Source: Bradyrhizobium sp. ISRA430 (GTDB taxonomy: Bacteria; Pseudomonadota; Alphaproteobacteria; Rhizobiales; Xanthobacteraceae). Taken from it: DNA of 64,000 nt. The DNA lies in NCBI RefSeq assembly GCF_029909975.1, contig NZ_CP094516.1:6014001-6078000 (forward strand). The letters run 5' to 3'. Of this stretch, positions 50,923-60,600 are shown piece by piece. How positions within the stretch are numbered: the first letter of the stretch is position 1; every line of letters begins with the position of its first letter. The position numbers and the translations under genes were made by a program. The notes under the pieces are model-generated. The model made no database searches and was not told the DNA's origin. It worked only from the letters and a program-made list of their open reading frames with translations.

Positions 50923-51852
50923 GTGATCGCATTGGGCCAATTTCTCGAAGTTCTGATCGGCGGGTTGATGTCCGGCGTGCTCTATTCGCTGGTCGCGCTT
51001 GGCTTTGTGCTGATCTTCAAGGCATCCGGTGTGTTCAATTTTGCCCAGGGCGCAATGGTGTTGCTTGCAGGGCTGGCGCTGGTTCGCACCCTGGATCTCC
51101 TGGTTGCCAACGGCTTTCCGCTTTGGGCGGCGATCGTCCTCGGCATCGGCTTTGCCGCAGGGATCATGGCGGCAACGGCCTGGCTGATCGAGCGGTTCGT
51201 GATCGGACCTCTTGTCAACCAGGACGGGCTCACGCTGTTCATGTCCACGATCGGCGTGACATTCGTCATCGAGGGTGCGTCGGAGATGATCTTCGGGTCG
51301 GATGTCTACCCGTTGCGACTGTTCCCGACGGACGCCTGGTTTGTGCTCGAGGATCTCTTCCCGGGTGGAATTCTGATCAACAAGCTGGATGTCTGGGGCG
51401 CGTTGATTGCCGGCATCCTGGTCGCCGGTCTCGCGATCTTCTTCCAGCGCACCAAGACCGGTCGCGCACTCAGGGCCGTGGCCGACGACCATTTGGCCGC
51501 GCATTCAGTCGGGATCCCGATCAGTTGGATCTGGTTCGTGGTCTGGCTCGTTGCCGGTCTCGTTGCGCTGGTCGCGGCGACCGTGTGGGGTACCAAGCTC
51601 GGCGTGCAGTTCTCCATCACCTTCCTCGCGCTGAAGGCTCTGCCGGTTCTGATCATCGGGGGCCTCACCTCCATTCCGGGAGCCATCGTCGGCGGGCTCA
51701 TCGTCGGGGCGGGTGAGAAGATTGCCGAGGTGTATTTGGGGCCGTCCATCGGCGGCGGCATCGAATATTGGTTTGCCTACGTGCTGGCGTTGGCGGTGCT
51801 GCTCATGCGGCCGCAAGGGCTGTTCGGCGAGCGGATCATCGAACGCGTCTGA
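50923..51852 (+). CDS. Branched-chain amino acid-type ABC permease (LivH-like)
   Basis: 309 residues, GTG start at 50923, with about eight to nine membrane helices. LIGGLMSGVLYSLVALGFVL and IFKASGVFNFAQGAMVLLAG are the family N-terminus, and the coupling loop lies near RTKTGRALRAVADDHLAAHS. It follows the LivG-like gene by 9 bp. It partners the LivM-like permease. Confidence 0.92.
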   Translation: MIALGQFLEVLIGGLMSGVLYSLVALGFVLIFKASGVFNFAQGAMVLLAGLALVRTLDLLVANGFPLWAAIVLGIGFAAGIMAATAWLIERFVIGPLVNQDGLTLFMSTIGVTFVIEGASEMIFGSDVYPLRLFPTDAWFVLEDLFPGGILINKLDVWGALIAGILVAGLAIFFQRTKTGRALRAVADDHLAAHSVGIPISWIWFVVWLVAGLVALVAATVWGTKLGVQFSITFLALKALPVLIIGGLTSIPGAIVGGLIVGAGEKIAEVYLGPSIGGGIEYWFAYVLALAVLLMRPQGLFGERIIERV

Positions 51853-51867
51853 GATGAGGAATTTGTT

Positions 51868-52995
51868 GTGCTTTATCGCGAGGCTGGACAGTTCAAGACG
51901 ACCTACGCAGAGGACATGGCGATCTTCCCGATCCGTCAGGACCGAATTGCGCTGGCGATCTTGCTTGGTCTCGCGTTCATTGGCGTGCCGCTGTTGGCGA
52001 CGCTCCATATCTGGCCGTTCCACAGCGACTATCTGCTGTGGGCCATCTTGCTGCCCTTCCTCATCCTGGCGCTCGCCGCCATCGGCACGAACATTCTCGT
52101 CGGGTATTGCGGCCAAATCTCGCTGGGCAGCGGCGCATTCATGGCCATTGGCGCCTATGCCGCCTACAAGCTGGCAACCGGCGTTCACATCCCGCTTGCC
52201 TGGCTCGGCTTCGCGATCTCGATCCCACCGTTGCCCGTGCTGGCATCCATTCTGCTTGGCGGGCTCATCGCGGCGGGGGTCGGAATCCTGTTCGGCATTC
52301 CCAGTCTGCGGATCAAGGGCCTCTACCTGGCGGTAGCAACGCTCGCCGCGCAGTTCTTCTTCGATTGGGCGTTCCTGCGGATCCCGTGGTTCACCAACTA
52401 CGCCCCGTCGGGATCGGTCAATGCGCCGGAGCTGGAATTCTTCGGTCTGGTCGTTCGGACGCCGGTTGAGCGCTACCTGCTGTGCCTGCTCTTCGTGACC
52501 GTGATAGCGGTTTTGGCGAAGAATCTCGTTCGCGGCAATCTTGGCAGACAATGGATGGCGATCCGCGACATGGACATCGCCGCCGAACTGATAGGTATCC
52601 GGCCGCTGTATGCAAAGCTCACGGCCTTCGCGGTCTCTTCATTCATCATCGGCGTGGCGGGCGCACTCTGGGCGTTCGTCTACCTTGGCTCATGGGAGCC
52701 GCTTGCGTTCTCGATCGACCGTTCGCTGGAACTTCTGTTCATGGTCATCATCGGCGGACTCGGATCGATCATGGGTTCGTTCGTCGGGGCGGCCTTCATC
52801 CTCATCGTGCCGATCATGCTGAATGTGGTTCCAACTGAGCTCGGCGTGCCGCTGTCGACGGAAACGATCGCTCATCTCGAATTCATCATCTTCGGGTCGC
52901 TGATCTGCTATCTTCTCATAAAAGAACCCCATGGCTTCGCCCGGCTGATATCGATCGCCAAGGAGAAGCTCAGACTTTGGCCGTTTCCCTATTGA
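51868..52995 (+). CDS. Branched-chain amino acid-type ABC permease (LivM-like)
   Basis: 375 residues, GTG start at 51868. About ten membrane helices, with the family phrase GTNILVGYCGQISLGSGAFM and the coupling loop GRQWMAIRDMDIAAELIGIR. It follows the LivH-like gene by 15 bp. The first 30 residues (LYREAGQFKTTYAEDMAIFP) are soluble, usual in this subgroup. Confidence 0.92.
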   Translation: MLYREAGQFKTTYAEDMAIFPIRQDRIALAILLGLAFIGVPLLATLHIWPFHSDYLLWAILLPFLILALAAIGTNILVGYCGQISLGSGAFMAIGAYAAYKLATGVHIPLAWLGFAISIPPLPVLASILLGGLIAAGVGILFGIPSLRIKGLYLAVATLAAQFFFDWAFLRIPWFTNYAPSGSVNAPELEFFGLVVRTPVERYLLCLLFVTVIAVLAKNLVRGNLGRQWMAIRDMDIAAELIGIRPLYAKLTAFAVSSFIIGVAGALWAFVYLGSWEPLAFSIDRSLELLFMVIIGGLGSIMGSFVGAAFILIVPIMLNVVPTELGVPLSTETIAHLEFIIFGSLICYLLIKEPHGFARLISIAKEKLRLWPFPY

Positions 52996-53105
52996 AGAAG
53001 CGATCGCGCCTCGATCGCAACGCGGGATGGCGGCCGTTGGAAGAGGAGGAAGAAAAAAACCCCCGGACTCAAGAAGAGGGGACTCAAAAGGAGGAGTATA
53101 TCGAA

Positions 53106-54431
53106 ATGGCAAGCATTGCACGCAATGTACTGATAGTGGCGGCCGTCCTGTCTGGCGCGTCGGTTAGCGCACCGGCCGCAGCGCAAAACGAGCAGTTCAT
53201 CCCAATTCTCTCCTACCGGACCGGACCGTACGCCGTGAATGGCGCTCCTTACGCAAACGGTGTTGTGGACTATTACAACCTGATCAATGAGCGTGACGGC
53301 GGCATCAACGGCGTCAAGATCCTGGTTGAAGAATGCGAGACGGGTTACGCGACCGACAAGGGCGTAGAGTGTTACGAGCGTCTCAAGAGCAAGGGTCCAA
53401 CCGGGGCGGCCTTCATCAATCCTCTGTCGACCGGCATCACCTTCGCCCTCACCGAGAAGACCGCGGCCGATAAAATCCCGATCATCACGATGGGCTACGG
53501 CCGTGCCGATTCCAAGAATGGTGCGGTGTTCGCCTATAATTTTCCAATGCTCGGCACTTACTGGTCCGCGGCGGATATCGCGATCCAGCACGTCGCCAAG
53601 GAACTCGGCGGCTTCGACAAGCTGAAAGGCAAGAAGATTTCGCTGCTGTACCACGACAGCCCCTATGGCAAGGAGCCGATCCCGATGCTGCAGGTACTGG
53701 CGCAGAAGTACGGCTTTGATTTCACGCCGATCCCGGTCACGCACCCCGGCGTCGAACAGAAGTCGCAATGGCTGGCGATCCGGCAGAACCGGCCGGACTA
53801 TGTCCTGGTCTGGGGCTGGGGTGTCATGAACAGCACGGCAGTCAAGGAAGCGGCGGCCGTTGCCTATCCGCGCGAGAAGATGATCGGTGTCTGGTGGTCC
53901 GGCGCAGAGCCGGACGTGACGCCCGCGGGCGATCAGGCCATAGGCTACAAGTCGCTGATGCTTCAGCATGGCGCGGGCAAGTTTCCCGTCCATGCCGACA
54001 TAGAGAAATACGTCTACGCGAAAGGCAAGGGTTCGACGGAGCCGGGCAAGGTCGGCGAAGTCCTCTACAACCGTGGCATCGTCAATGCCATGCTCGGCGT
54101 GGAGGGGATCCGCAAGGCGCAGGAAAAGTTCGGCCAGAAGCCGCTGACGGGCGAGCAGATCCGTTGGGGTCTTGAGAACCTCAACCTCTCCGAGGCACGC
54201 ATCAAGGAGCTCGGCTTCGAAGGAATGTTGAAGCCGATCAGGATCTCCTGCTCCGACCACGAGGGCACGCGCGACGGGCGCGTCCAGCAGTGGGACGGCA
54301 AGCACTGGAAGATCATCTCTGACTGGTACACGGCTGACGAAGCGCTCATCGATCCGCTCGTCAGGGAAGTCTCCACGAAGTATGCCGCGGATAAGAAAAT
54401 CCAGCCGCGCGAGTGCTCGAAAGAAAGCTGA
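53106..54431 (+). CDS. ABC transporter substrate-binding protein (LivK-like)
   Basis: 441 residues from ATG 53106, with a strong ribosome site (AAAGGAGGAG) ahead. The signal peptide ends near APAAAQNEQ. The periplasmic type-1 binding fold shows FIPILSYRTGPYAVNGAPYA (family start) and the domain-linking segments. Its length and internal cysteines (EECETGYATDKGVECYERL) fit the group of large Liv-type proteins for non-amino-acid ligands such as aromatic or other carboxylates. The in-frame upstream region (52977 on) overlaps the LivM-like gene end and is not used. Confidence 0.9.
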   Translation: MASIARNVLIVAAVLSGASVSAPAAAQNEQFIPILSYRTGPYAVNGAPYANGVVDYYNLINERDGGINGVKILVEECETGYATDKGVECYERLKSKGPTGAAFINPLSTGITFALTEKTAADKIPIITMGYGRADSKNGAVFAYNFPMLGTYWSAADIAIQHVAKELGGFDKLKGKKISLLYHDSPYGKEPIPMLQVLAQKYGFDFTPIPVTHPGVEQKSQWLAIRQNRPDYVLVWGWGVMNSTAVKEAAAVAYPREKMIGVWWSGAEPDVTPAGDQAIGYKSLMLQHGAGKFPVHADIEKYVYAKGKGSTEPGKVGEVLYNRGIVNAMLGVEGIRKAQEKFGQKPLTGEQIRWGLENLNLSEARIKELGFEGMLKPIRISCSDHEGTRDGRVQQWDGKHWKIISDWYTADEALIDPLVREVSTKYAADKKIQPRECSKES

Positions 54432-54446
54432 GCCGTGTGATCGCTC

Positions 54447-54471
54447 CGGGAGCCGATGCGCGGCTCCCGGA
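54447..54471 (+). promoter_or_regulatory. Stable stem-loop between binding-protein and LivF-like genes
   Basis: CCGGGAGCC, loop gatgcgc, GGCTCCCGG: a perfect 9-bp GC stem with no T run. It begins 16 bp after the binding-protein stop. Such stems often protect the abundant binding-protein message or damp read-through. Confidence 0.6.
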
Positions 54472-54497
54472 TTGCCACTGTTTGGAAAGGCCTGCGC

Positions 54498-55340
54498 GTG
54501 TCAATTGACAGGGTTTTCGCCACGGCAACTGAAACCGCCGCTCCGCTTCTGTCGGTCAACAATATCGAGGTCGTCTACGATCACGTTATCCTCGTGTTGA
54601 AAGGAGTATCGCTGGGGGTCTCGCGAGGCGGCATTGTCGCGCTTCTCGGCGCCAATGGTGCCGGCAAGACCACCACGCTGAAGGCGATCTCCAACCTGCT
54701 GCACGCGGAGCGCGGCGATGTTACCAAAGGCTCGATCCTGTTCGATGGCGTCGAGGTGCAGTCCCATTCGCCAAACGATCTGGTACGGCGCGGCTGCATT
54801 CAGGTGATGGAGGGGCGGCGCGCCTTCGCTCATCTCACGGTCGAGGAGAATCTCCGGACCGGTGCCTTTACGCGCAAGGACGGCAAGTCGGCGATCGCGC
54901 AGGATCTTGAACGGGTCTACGCCTACTTTCCCCGCCTCAGAGAGCGGCGCAATTCGACCGCCGGATATACGTCGGGCGGCGAACAGCAGATGTGCGTGAT
55001 CGGCCGCGCGCTGATGTCGCGCCCAAAAATGATCCTGCTCGACGAACCGTCGATGGGCCTCGCGCCGCAGATCGTCGAGGAGATCTTCGAGATCGTGAAA
55101 GATCTCAACGTCAAGGAAGGTGTATCGTTTCTGCTCGCCGAACAGAATGCCAACATGGCGCTCAGATATGCGAGCCACGGCTACATCCTTGAAAATGGCC
55201 GCGTGGTGATGGACGGCGAAGCGCGCGCGCTCGCCGCAAACGAGGACGTCAAGGAGTTCTACCTCGGCGTCGCCGGCGACAAGCGAAAATCATATCGCGA
55301 TGTAAAGCACTACAAGCGGCGCAAGCGCTGGCTCGCCTAG
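54498..55340 (+). CDS. Branched-chain amino acid-type ABC transporter ATP-binding protein (LivF-like)
   Basis: 280 residues from the GTG at 54498, chosen because GGAAAGG lies 8 nt ahead and the product starts close to the fold (SIDRVFATATETAAPLLSVN). The ATG at 54456 would add 14 residues. Walker A is GANGAGKTTTL, the signature TSGGEQQMCVIGRAL, and Walker B LLDEPSMGLAP. The C-terminal KRKSYRDVKHYKRRKRWLA is longer and more basic than in standard LivF. It ends the operon. Confidence 0.91.
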   Translation: MSIDRVFATATETAAPLLSVNNIEVVYDHVILVLKGVSLGVSRGGIVALLGANGAGKTTTLKAISNLLHAERGDVTKGSILFDGVEVQSHSPNDLVRRGCIQVMEGRRAFAHLTVEENLRTGAFTRKDGKSAIAQDLERVYAYFPRLRERRNSTAGYTSGGEQQMCVIGRALMSRPKMILLDEPSMGLAPQIVEEIFEIVKDLNVKEGVSFLLAEQNANMALRYASHGYILENGRVVMDGEARALAANEDVKEFYLGVAGDKRKSYRDVKHYKRRKRWLA

Positions 55341-55569
55341 CCGATGACGCTGAGTGATCGGCCCCCCGCTGGTGCTGGGGACAGATGTAAGTCGGCATCT
55401 GCCAGCAGGTTCGGTCCGGCGTGCCCGTGCGCTAGTGGCGGTGATCTGGGCGGTGTCGGCGACGGATCACTCCTAAGCGGCAGAGGCTCGCGTCAAGATA
55501 ACTCGCGGGCCTCTTGTTTCCGAAGCTTGGGGCCGGCGTTACTGTTAGCCGGCAATTCGCTACTTTCGT
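55341..55569. other. Convergent intergenic region
   Basis: 229 bp between the LivF-like gene and the amidase stop codon. No terminator hairpin followed by a T run is clear on either strand. I see no gene here. Confidence 0.5.
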
Positions 55570-57222
55570 CTATCCGACGACCTGGAACGCGTCAGCCGCA
55601 CGCAACACGGTGCCGTCCTCCCAGTGGCGTCCGATCAGCATCATGCCAACAGGGAGCCCTGCCGACATGCCTGCCGGAACCGTGGTGGCAGGGTGGCCAG
55701 TAACGTCGAACGGGCAAGTGTTGGAAATCATTTCGAGTGCTCGCGCAACGTAGTCCTCGCGGCTCGCATCCGGGGCGGGGAGTAGCGTAGCTTTCAAAGG
55801 TAACGTCGGCATGAGCAGGAGATCGACGCCGCCAAGCGCCTCATCATAGGCGGCGCGGAGCACGCGTGCGAGGTTTTGGGCTTTGGCGTAGTAGTGACCC
55901 TGGTAATTGTCCTGCATGTACTGGCCGAGCAGGATGACGAGCTTGACGGTCTCCGAGAGGTCATTGGCGCGCACCCGCCGGCTCCGGCCGTAGAAGTCCA
56001 GGAGCGAAGTTGTGTAATGCCCTTTCCAATTGGTTCCCATGCTGTTGCCGGCGACCATCAGCATCGTGGTGCCCTCGACGGCGATAGCGTTCCATATGTG
56101 AATGCCGTCGCGGTGGAGGGGGATCGATACCTCGATTACGGTTGCCCCCGCTCGGGTCAGGCGTTGCGCTGCCTCGCGTACCATGGCGTCGACATCGGGC
56201 TCGGAATTGGGCCAGCCAAATCCTTCCTTGACGATACCGATCCGCAAGCCGCGGGCGTGTCCCGTGAGCAGCTTGGTATACGCTTCGGTACGAAGTCCCG
56301 CCGGTTGGCGCGGGTCGAGGCCATCGGCACCAGCAAGCACCTCGAGTAGCTGGGCGGCATCGCCGGCGGTGCGGGCGATGGGCCCAGTGTGATCAAGCGT
56401 TAGCTCGATCGGAAAGACACCCGTGTATGGCACAAGCCCCTGGGTGGGCTTGTGGCCAACCGCTCCGCAGAAAGAGCTGGGAATCCGGATCGACCCTCCC
56501 TGGTCGCCCCCGATGGCCATGTCGCACTCGCCGGCGACGACGAGCGCGGCGCTGCCACTGGAGGAGCCGCCGGCCGATCGCTTTGGATCGTGCGGATTGA
56601 GCACGGGCCCGGTGTCGGAGGTATGGCTGCCGCCCGAGAAGCAGAGATGCTCGCACACGGCCTTGCCGATGATCTCCCCACCGGCATCGAGGATGCGGGT
56701 CACAATGGTCGCGTCCACGTCGGGCACATAGCCCTCCAGCACGTTGGAACCGTTCATCATCGGGATGCCGGCGACGCACACATTGTCTTTAATGGCGATC
56801 TTCTTGCCCGCGAGAGGCCCCGACGTTGCGCCCTTGATGGAGCACCGCCAGTACCAAGCGTTGAGTCGATTGTCCGAGGCGGATGGACGGAATCCCGCGT
56901 CCCGCGGGTAATTCACCGCCAATGTCGGCTCCGCGAACTGGTCCAGGCGACGGTACGACGCGAGCACACCATCCATGAGGTTTCGGAACGACGTCAGATC
57001 GTCGCGGCTGAGATCCAGGTTGTAGGATTTGGCGATGCGCTGCAGTTCGGGCAGCGGTGGCTTGCGCAGAATCCGCGGCGCCGTTGCCGTCGGGGGTGGC
57101 GCTTGCATGCCGGTCTCCGCCGCCGCACGAACAGGCGTTGCAGCGGCGACGACGGTTGCCGCTACCCCGGCCGTGCCGGCATGAAGGAAGCGACGACGCG
57201 AATAGTTTGACGATCCTCGCAT
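55570..57222 (-). CDS. Tat-exported amidase (amidase signature family)
   Basis: 550 residues from ATG 57222 with AAGGAGG ahead. The twin-arginine signal SRRRFLHAGTAGVAATVVAA suggests Tat export. The amidase triad is complete: Lys145 in KKIAIKDNV, cis-Ser in GGSSSGSAAL (about 220) and nucleophile Ser244 in GGDQGGSIRIPSSF. Family members hydrolyse amides such as aryl or fatty amides, so the product could be a carboxylate. The convergent ligase-transporter operon next to it could take up such a carboxylate, but no shared control is evident. Confidence 0.9.
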   Translation of the reverse strand: MRGSSNYSRRRFLHAGTAGVAATVVAAATPVRAAAETGMQAPPPTATAPRILRKPPLPELQRIAKSYNLDLSRDDLTSFRNLMDGVLASYRRLDQFAEPTLAVNYPRDAGFRPSASDNRLNAWYWRCSIKGATSGPLAGKKIAIKDNVCVAGIPMMNGSNVLEGYVPDVDATIVTRILDAGGEIIGKAVCEHLCFSGGSHTSDTGPVLNPHDPKRSAGGSSSGSAALVVAGECDMAIGGDQGGSIRIPSSFCGAVGHKPTQGLVPYTGVFPIELTLDHTGPIARTAGDAAQLLEVLAGADGLDPRQPAGLRTEAYTKLLTGHARGLRIGIVKEGFGWPNSEPDVDAMVREAAQRLTRAGATVIEVSIPLHRDGIHIWNAIAVEGTTMLMVAGNSMGTNWKGHYTTSLLDFYGRSRRVRANDLSETVKLVILLGQYMQDNYQGHYYAKAQNLARVLRAAYDEALGGVDLLLMPTLPLKATLLPAPDASREDYVARALEMISNTCPFDVTGHPATTVPAGMSAGLPVGMMLIGRHWEDGTVLRAADAFQVVG

Positions 57223-57653
57223 GGCATATCCTCCTTCGATCAATGAGTTCACTTCTCGATCTGCTGCTCGCCCTCAAGTATCGGGACCGACCGTTGGTCG
57301 GCGACCGCGACGGCCACCAAGCGGAGGCCGCCGATGCTGCGGCTGTGGTACCAAGCCGCAACATCACACAGAGCGCTTGCATCTGGACAGGCTAAGGCGC
57401 AGCACCCGCAGGAGGTCGAGGTTGGGGCCGTAGAGCGTGACCGAGCTGATCGTTTGCGGCGATTAAAGCCGCTACTGGATACCTCAGGCATCCTCGTGCG
57501 GACTGCGAGCGGCGCGCTGTCCAGCAAGCGGATTATCGTGCAGCCACCGGCGATCTTCAAGGGATGCGACCCATGTGGCGCATATCTCGAGGTGAAAAAG
57601 ATCTCTGACAAGGTTTCCAGGTGCGCCGCGGTTTGGACAAGCGATAGCGCAAG
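57223..57653. other. Intergenic region, 431 bp
   Basis: Between the amidase start and the large cyclase stop. A short open frame on the plus strand from 57243 (MSSLLDLLLALKYRDRPLVG, about 50 residues) has no family-like features, and I leave it uncalled. No repeat or RNA gene is visible. Confidence 0.5.
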
Positions 57654-60600
57654 TCACCGCAATCGATCGAGCAAAGCCTTCGCTTCCTTCAGATCGTTCG
57701 TTTCAAAGCCCTCGGTACACCAGGTGTAGATGGGCGCGAGCAGTTCGAGCGCCTCCTCGCGCCTGCCCTGGTCGATCCATAAGGCTGCAAGGTCCGTTGC
57801 AGCTCGAAGTTCAAGGGCTTTAGCTTGTTGGCTTCTTGCCGTGGTCAATGCCTGATCGAGCCGTGATTGCGCCTCGGTGCTGGCTTCCGGCGCGCCGCGG
57901 ACGAGCAGCGCGCGCGCTTTCAGTCGATACAATTCGGCCTCAAACACCCGTTCGCTATTACGGCTGGCGGTAGCGAGGCCCTGCTCGATCAGCTCCACTG
58001 CACCCTCGCATTGATTGCTCGACAACAGGGCCGGACACAAGAGCACGTACAGTGCCGTGATGCCCAGTTGATACCCTGCGCCACGATATTCATTCATCGC
58101 AGTCTGGATTTCCTCGAGTGCGCTGGATGAAGGGGCAAGAAAGGTCATGCATATCCCCCGCACGGCGAGCGCCAATCCTCGCCATTGCCGGAATCCGTGT
58201 TCCTCCGACAAGGTGAGACAGCGTTCGGCATAGCGGCGCGCAGTCAATACCTCGCCACGAAGAGCGTGGAGAACAGACGCATAATAGCAAGCATAAGCCT
58301 GCGAATGTGGATGACAGATGTCGTCTGCCCGCCGGATGGCGGCGTCCATTCGTGTGATTGCCGTGTCGGCGTCGCCGAGCAGCCAAAGAACCCAAGACAT
58401 CAGGGCAAGGTCTGCCACTCCGGCATCCTGGCCGGCGGCACGGGCCGCCAATCTCTCGTCCTCGGTGCTTGCGTCAAACGCCTCAAGGGCCCGTTCGATC
58501 GCTTCGCGGGCACCGGGGAGATGCCCCATGAAAAGGCGAATCATGGCTTGCCCGCGCATTGCGTTGAGCAACGCTGGTCGATTGCCGCGCGCCTCGGCGA
58601 GATGAAGCAGGACTGCGACCATTTCCTCGGCAACCGGCAACTCACCGCGAATGACGCTCGCGGTGGCCAACCAAAACATGATTTGTAGCTGCTCGGGGGG
58701 ATCTCCGAGGCGCTCGCACAACTCGCGAGCACGCGTGAAGGTCGCCACCGCCTTGTTCGAGGCAGGCCCCTGGGTAGCGATCAGGCAGGGGCCCAGAGCG
58801 AACTGGAAATCAAGCTCCAGCCTGTTCTTCGCTGCGCCGTCGGCCAAATGGACGGAAGCCTCGATACCTCGCTGCAGGTGGGCGATGGCTTCGAGGTTGG
58901 CGGAGCGCATCGCGGCTTTCTTGCCGGCCTGCAGCCAATATCCTCCCGCCTTTTCAAACAGTCCCGACACCGTGAGATGGTGCGCGAGAGTTTCGGGTTG
59001 AGCCTCCACAATTTCTGGGAACCGTTGCTCGAAGGCGTCTGCGATTCTGGCATGCAGTGCCGCGCGTCGGCCCTTCAAAAGTCCCGAGTAGGCGGCGTCC
59101 CGGACCAGCGCGTGTTTGAAGGTGTAAACCGCGTGTGGAATTTCGCCCCGGCAGAACAGCAGTTCCGAACGCACCAATTGGTCGAGCGCCTCGTCCAATC
59201 TCTGCTTCGGCAGCCCGGCGACGGCACTCACAAGTTCGTAGTGGAATTCGCGACCCGCGACGGCACCGATTTGGGCGACGTCCCGCACCGGTGACAACCG
59301 GTCAAGGCGAGCCATCAACGAAGCCTGCAGCGTGGTTGGGATCGCCAATGACGGCAGAGGTGTCTCGAGAACATATTCCCCGTCCCGTTCTCGCAACAAA
59401 CCGCCTTCCAGCACCATCTTCGTCAATTCCTCGACGAAGAGCGGCACTCCATCGGTGTGTGCGAGAATGTGCTCCATTACCTCCCTGGGGAGTGTTTTCC
59501 CCCCGGTCACCCGCAGGACCAACGCTGTGCCGTCGCGTCGGCCAAGGCGGGTGAGCGGGATCGTTGTGGTGTGGGGATAGCTCGGCCAGGGCGAAGTGAA
59601 TTCGGGCCTGGCCGTGATCAGCACCAGTACCCGAAGCTGCGGCACGTGCTCCACAGTAGCTGCGAGGAGCTCAAGCGAGGTTGGGTCAATCCAGTGTACA
59701 TCTTCGAAAACAAGCAAAACCGGCCACTGCGCCGCTAACCCGTCGAGCTGGGCCAGCAATGCCGCAAAGGTCTTCTCTTTGCGTTTTTGTGGAGTGAGGT
59801 CCTGCAATCGGCAGCGGTCATCTGTCGGGAGCGCCAATAAGTTGGCCAGAACTGCCAGATGTTCGGGATCCCGTGTGGATTGCGCCAGCAGAGCCTCGAG
59901 CTTCGATAGCTTATCCTGAGGTGAGTCGCTGTGCCTGAACCCGGCAGCACGTTCGAGCTGGCCGATGAATGGGAACAATGCGCTGTGGGTATGATGCTCA
60001 GAGCAGAAATAGCGCAGCGTGACGTGTGATTCAGCGTGGAGCCGCTCATTAAGCGCCAACGCAATGTGTGATTTGCCAATCCCCGGTTCTCCCGCAAGCG
60101 TCACCACCCGGCCTTCTTCCTGGGTCGCTTGTCGCCAGCGGCGTAGCAGCAGCTCTATTTCCTCCTCACGCCCAAACAGCGGCGGCAGCTTGGTGGTGTG
60201 CATGGCCTCGAAGCGGCTCTCTACACCGCTCATTCCCAGCACCTGATAAACCCGGAGCGGCTCCGCCCAGCCTTTAAGCGCGACGGGACCGAGGTCGCGA
60301 TAATGGAACTCTCCCCCGGTGAGACGGCGTGTGCCCGCGGAGATCAACACAGTCCCCGGCTCGGCCATCGTCTGCAGGCGCGCGGCGAGGTTCGGCGTCT
60401 CACCAACAACCGCTTGCTCCGCTGGAATATCCTCAATCAGCACCTCGGTTACAACCACAGTCCCCGTCGCAATGCCAATGCGAATCTGCAGCGGCGCGGC
60501 GACATTCCGGATGCTCGCTACGGCATCAATGAGTGCGAGCGCAGCGCGCACAGCCTGCTCGGCATCATCCTCATGGGCGTGCGGATAGCCGAAATAGTCC

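Noticed and set aside
52977..53105. N-terminal extension of the Liv-type binding protein
   Set aside because: It overlaps the LivM-like gene end, is poly-Glu/Lys without meaning, and precedes a strong ribosome site and signal peptide at 53106.
55344..55703. Plus-strand frame after the LivF-like gene
   Set aside because: It overlaps the amidase 3' end antisense and has no recognisable domain.
57243..57395. Small plus-strand frame MSSLLDLLLALKYRDRPLVG
   Set aside because: Short, without ribosome site support or family features.
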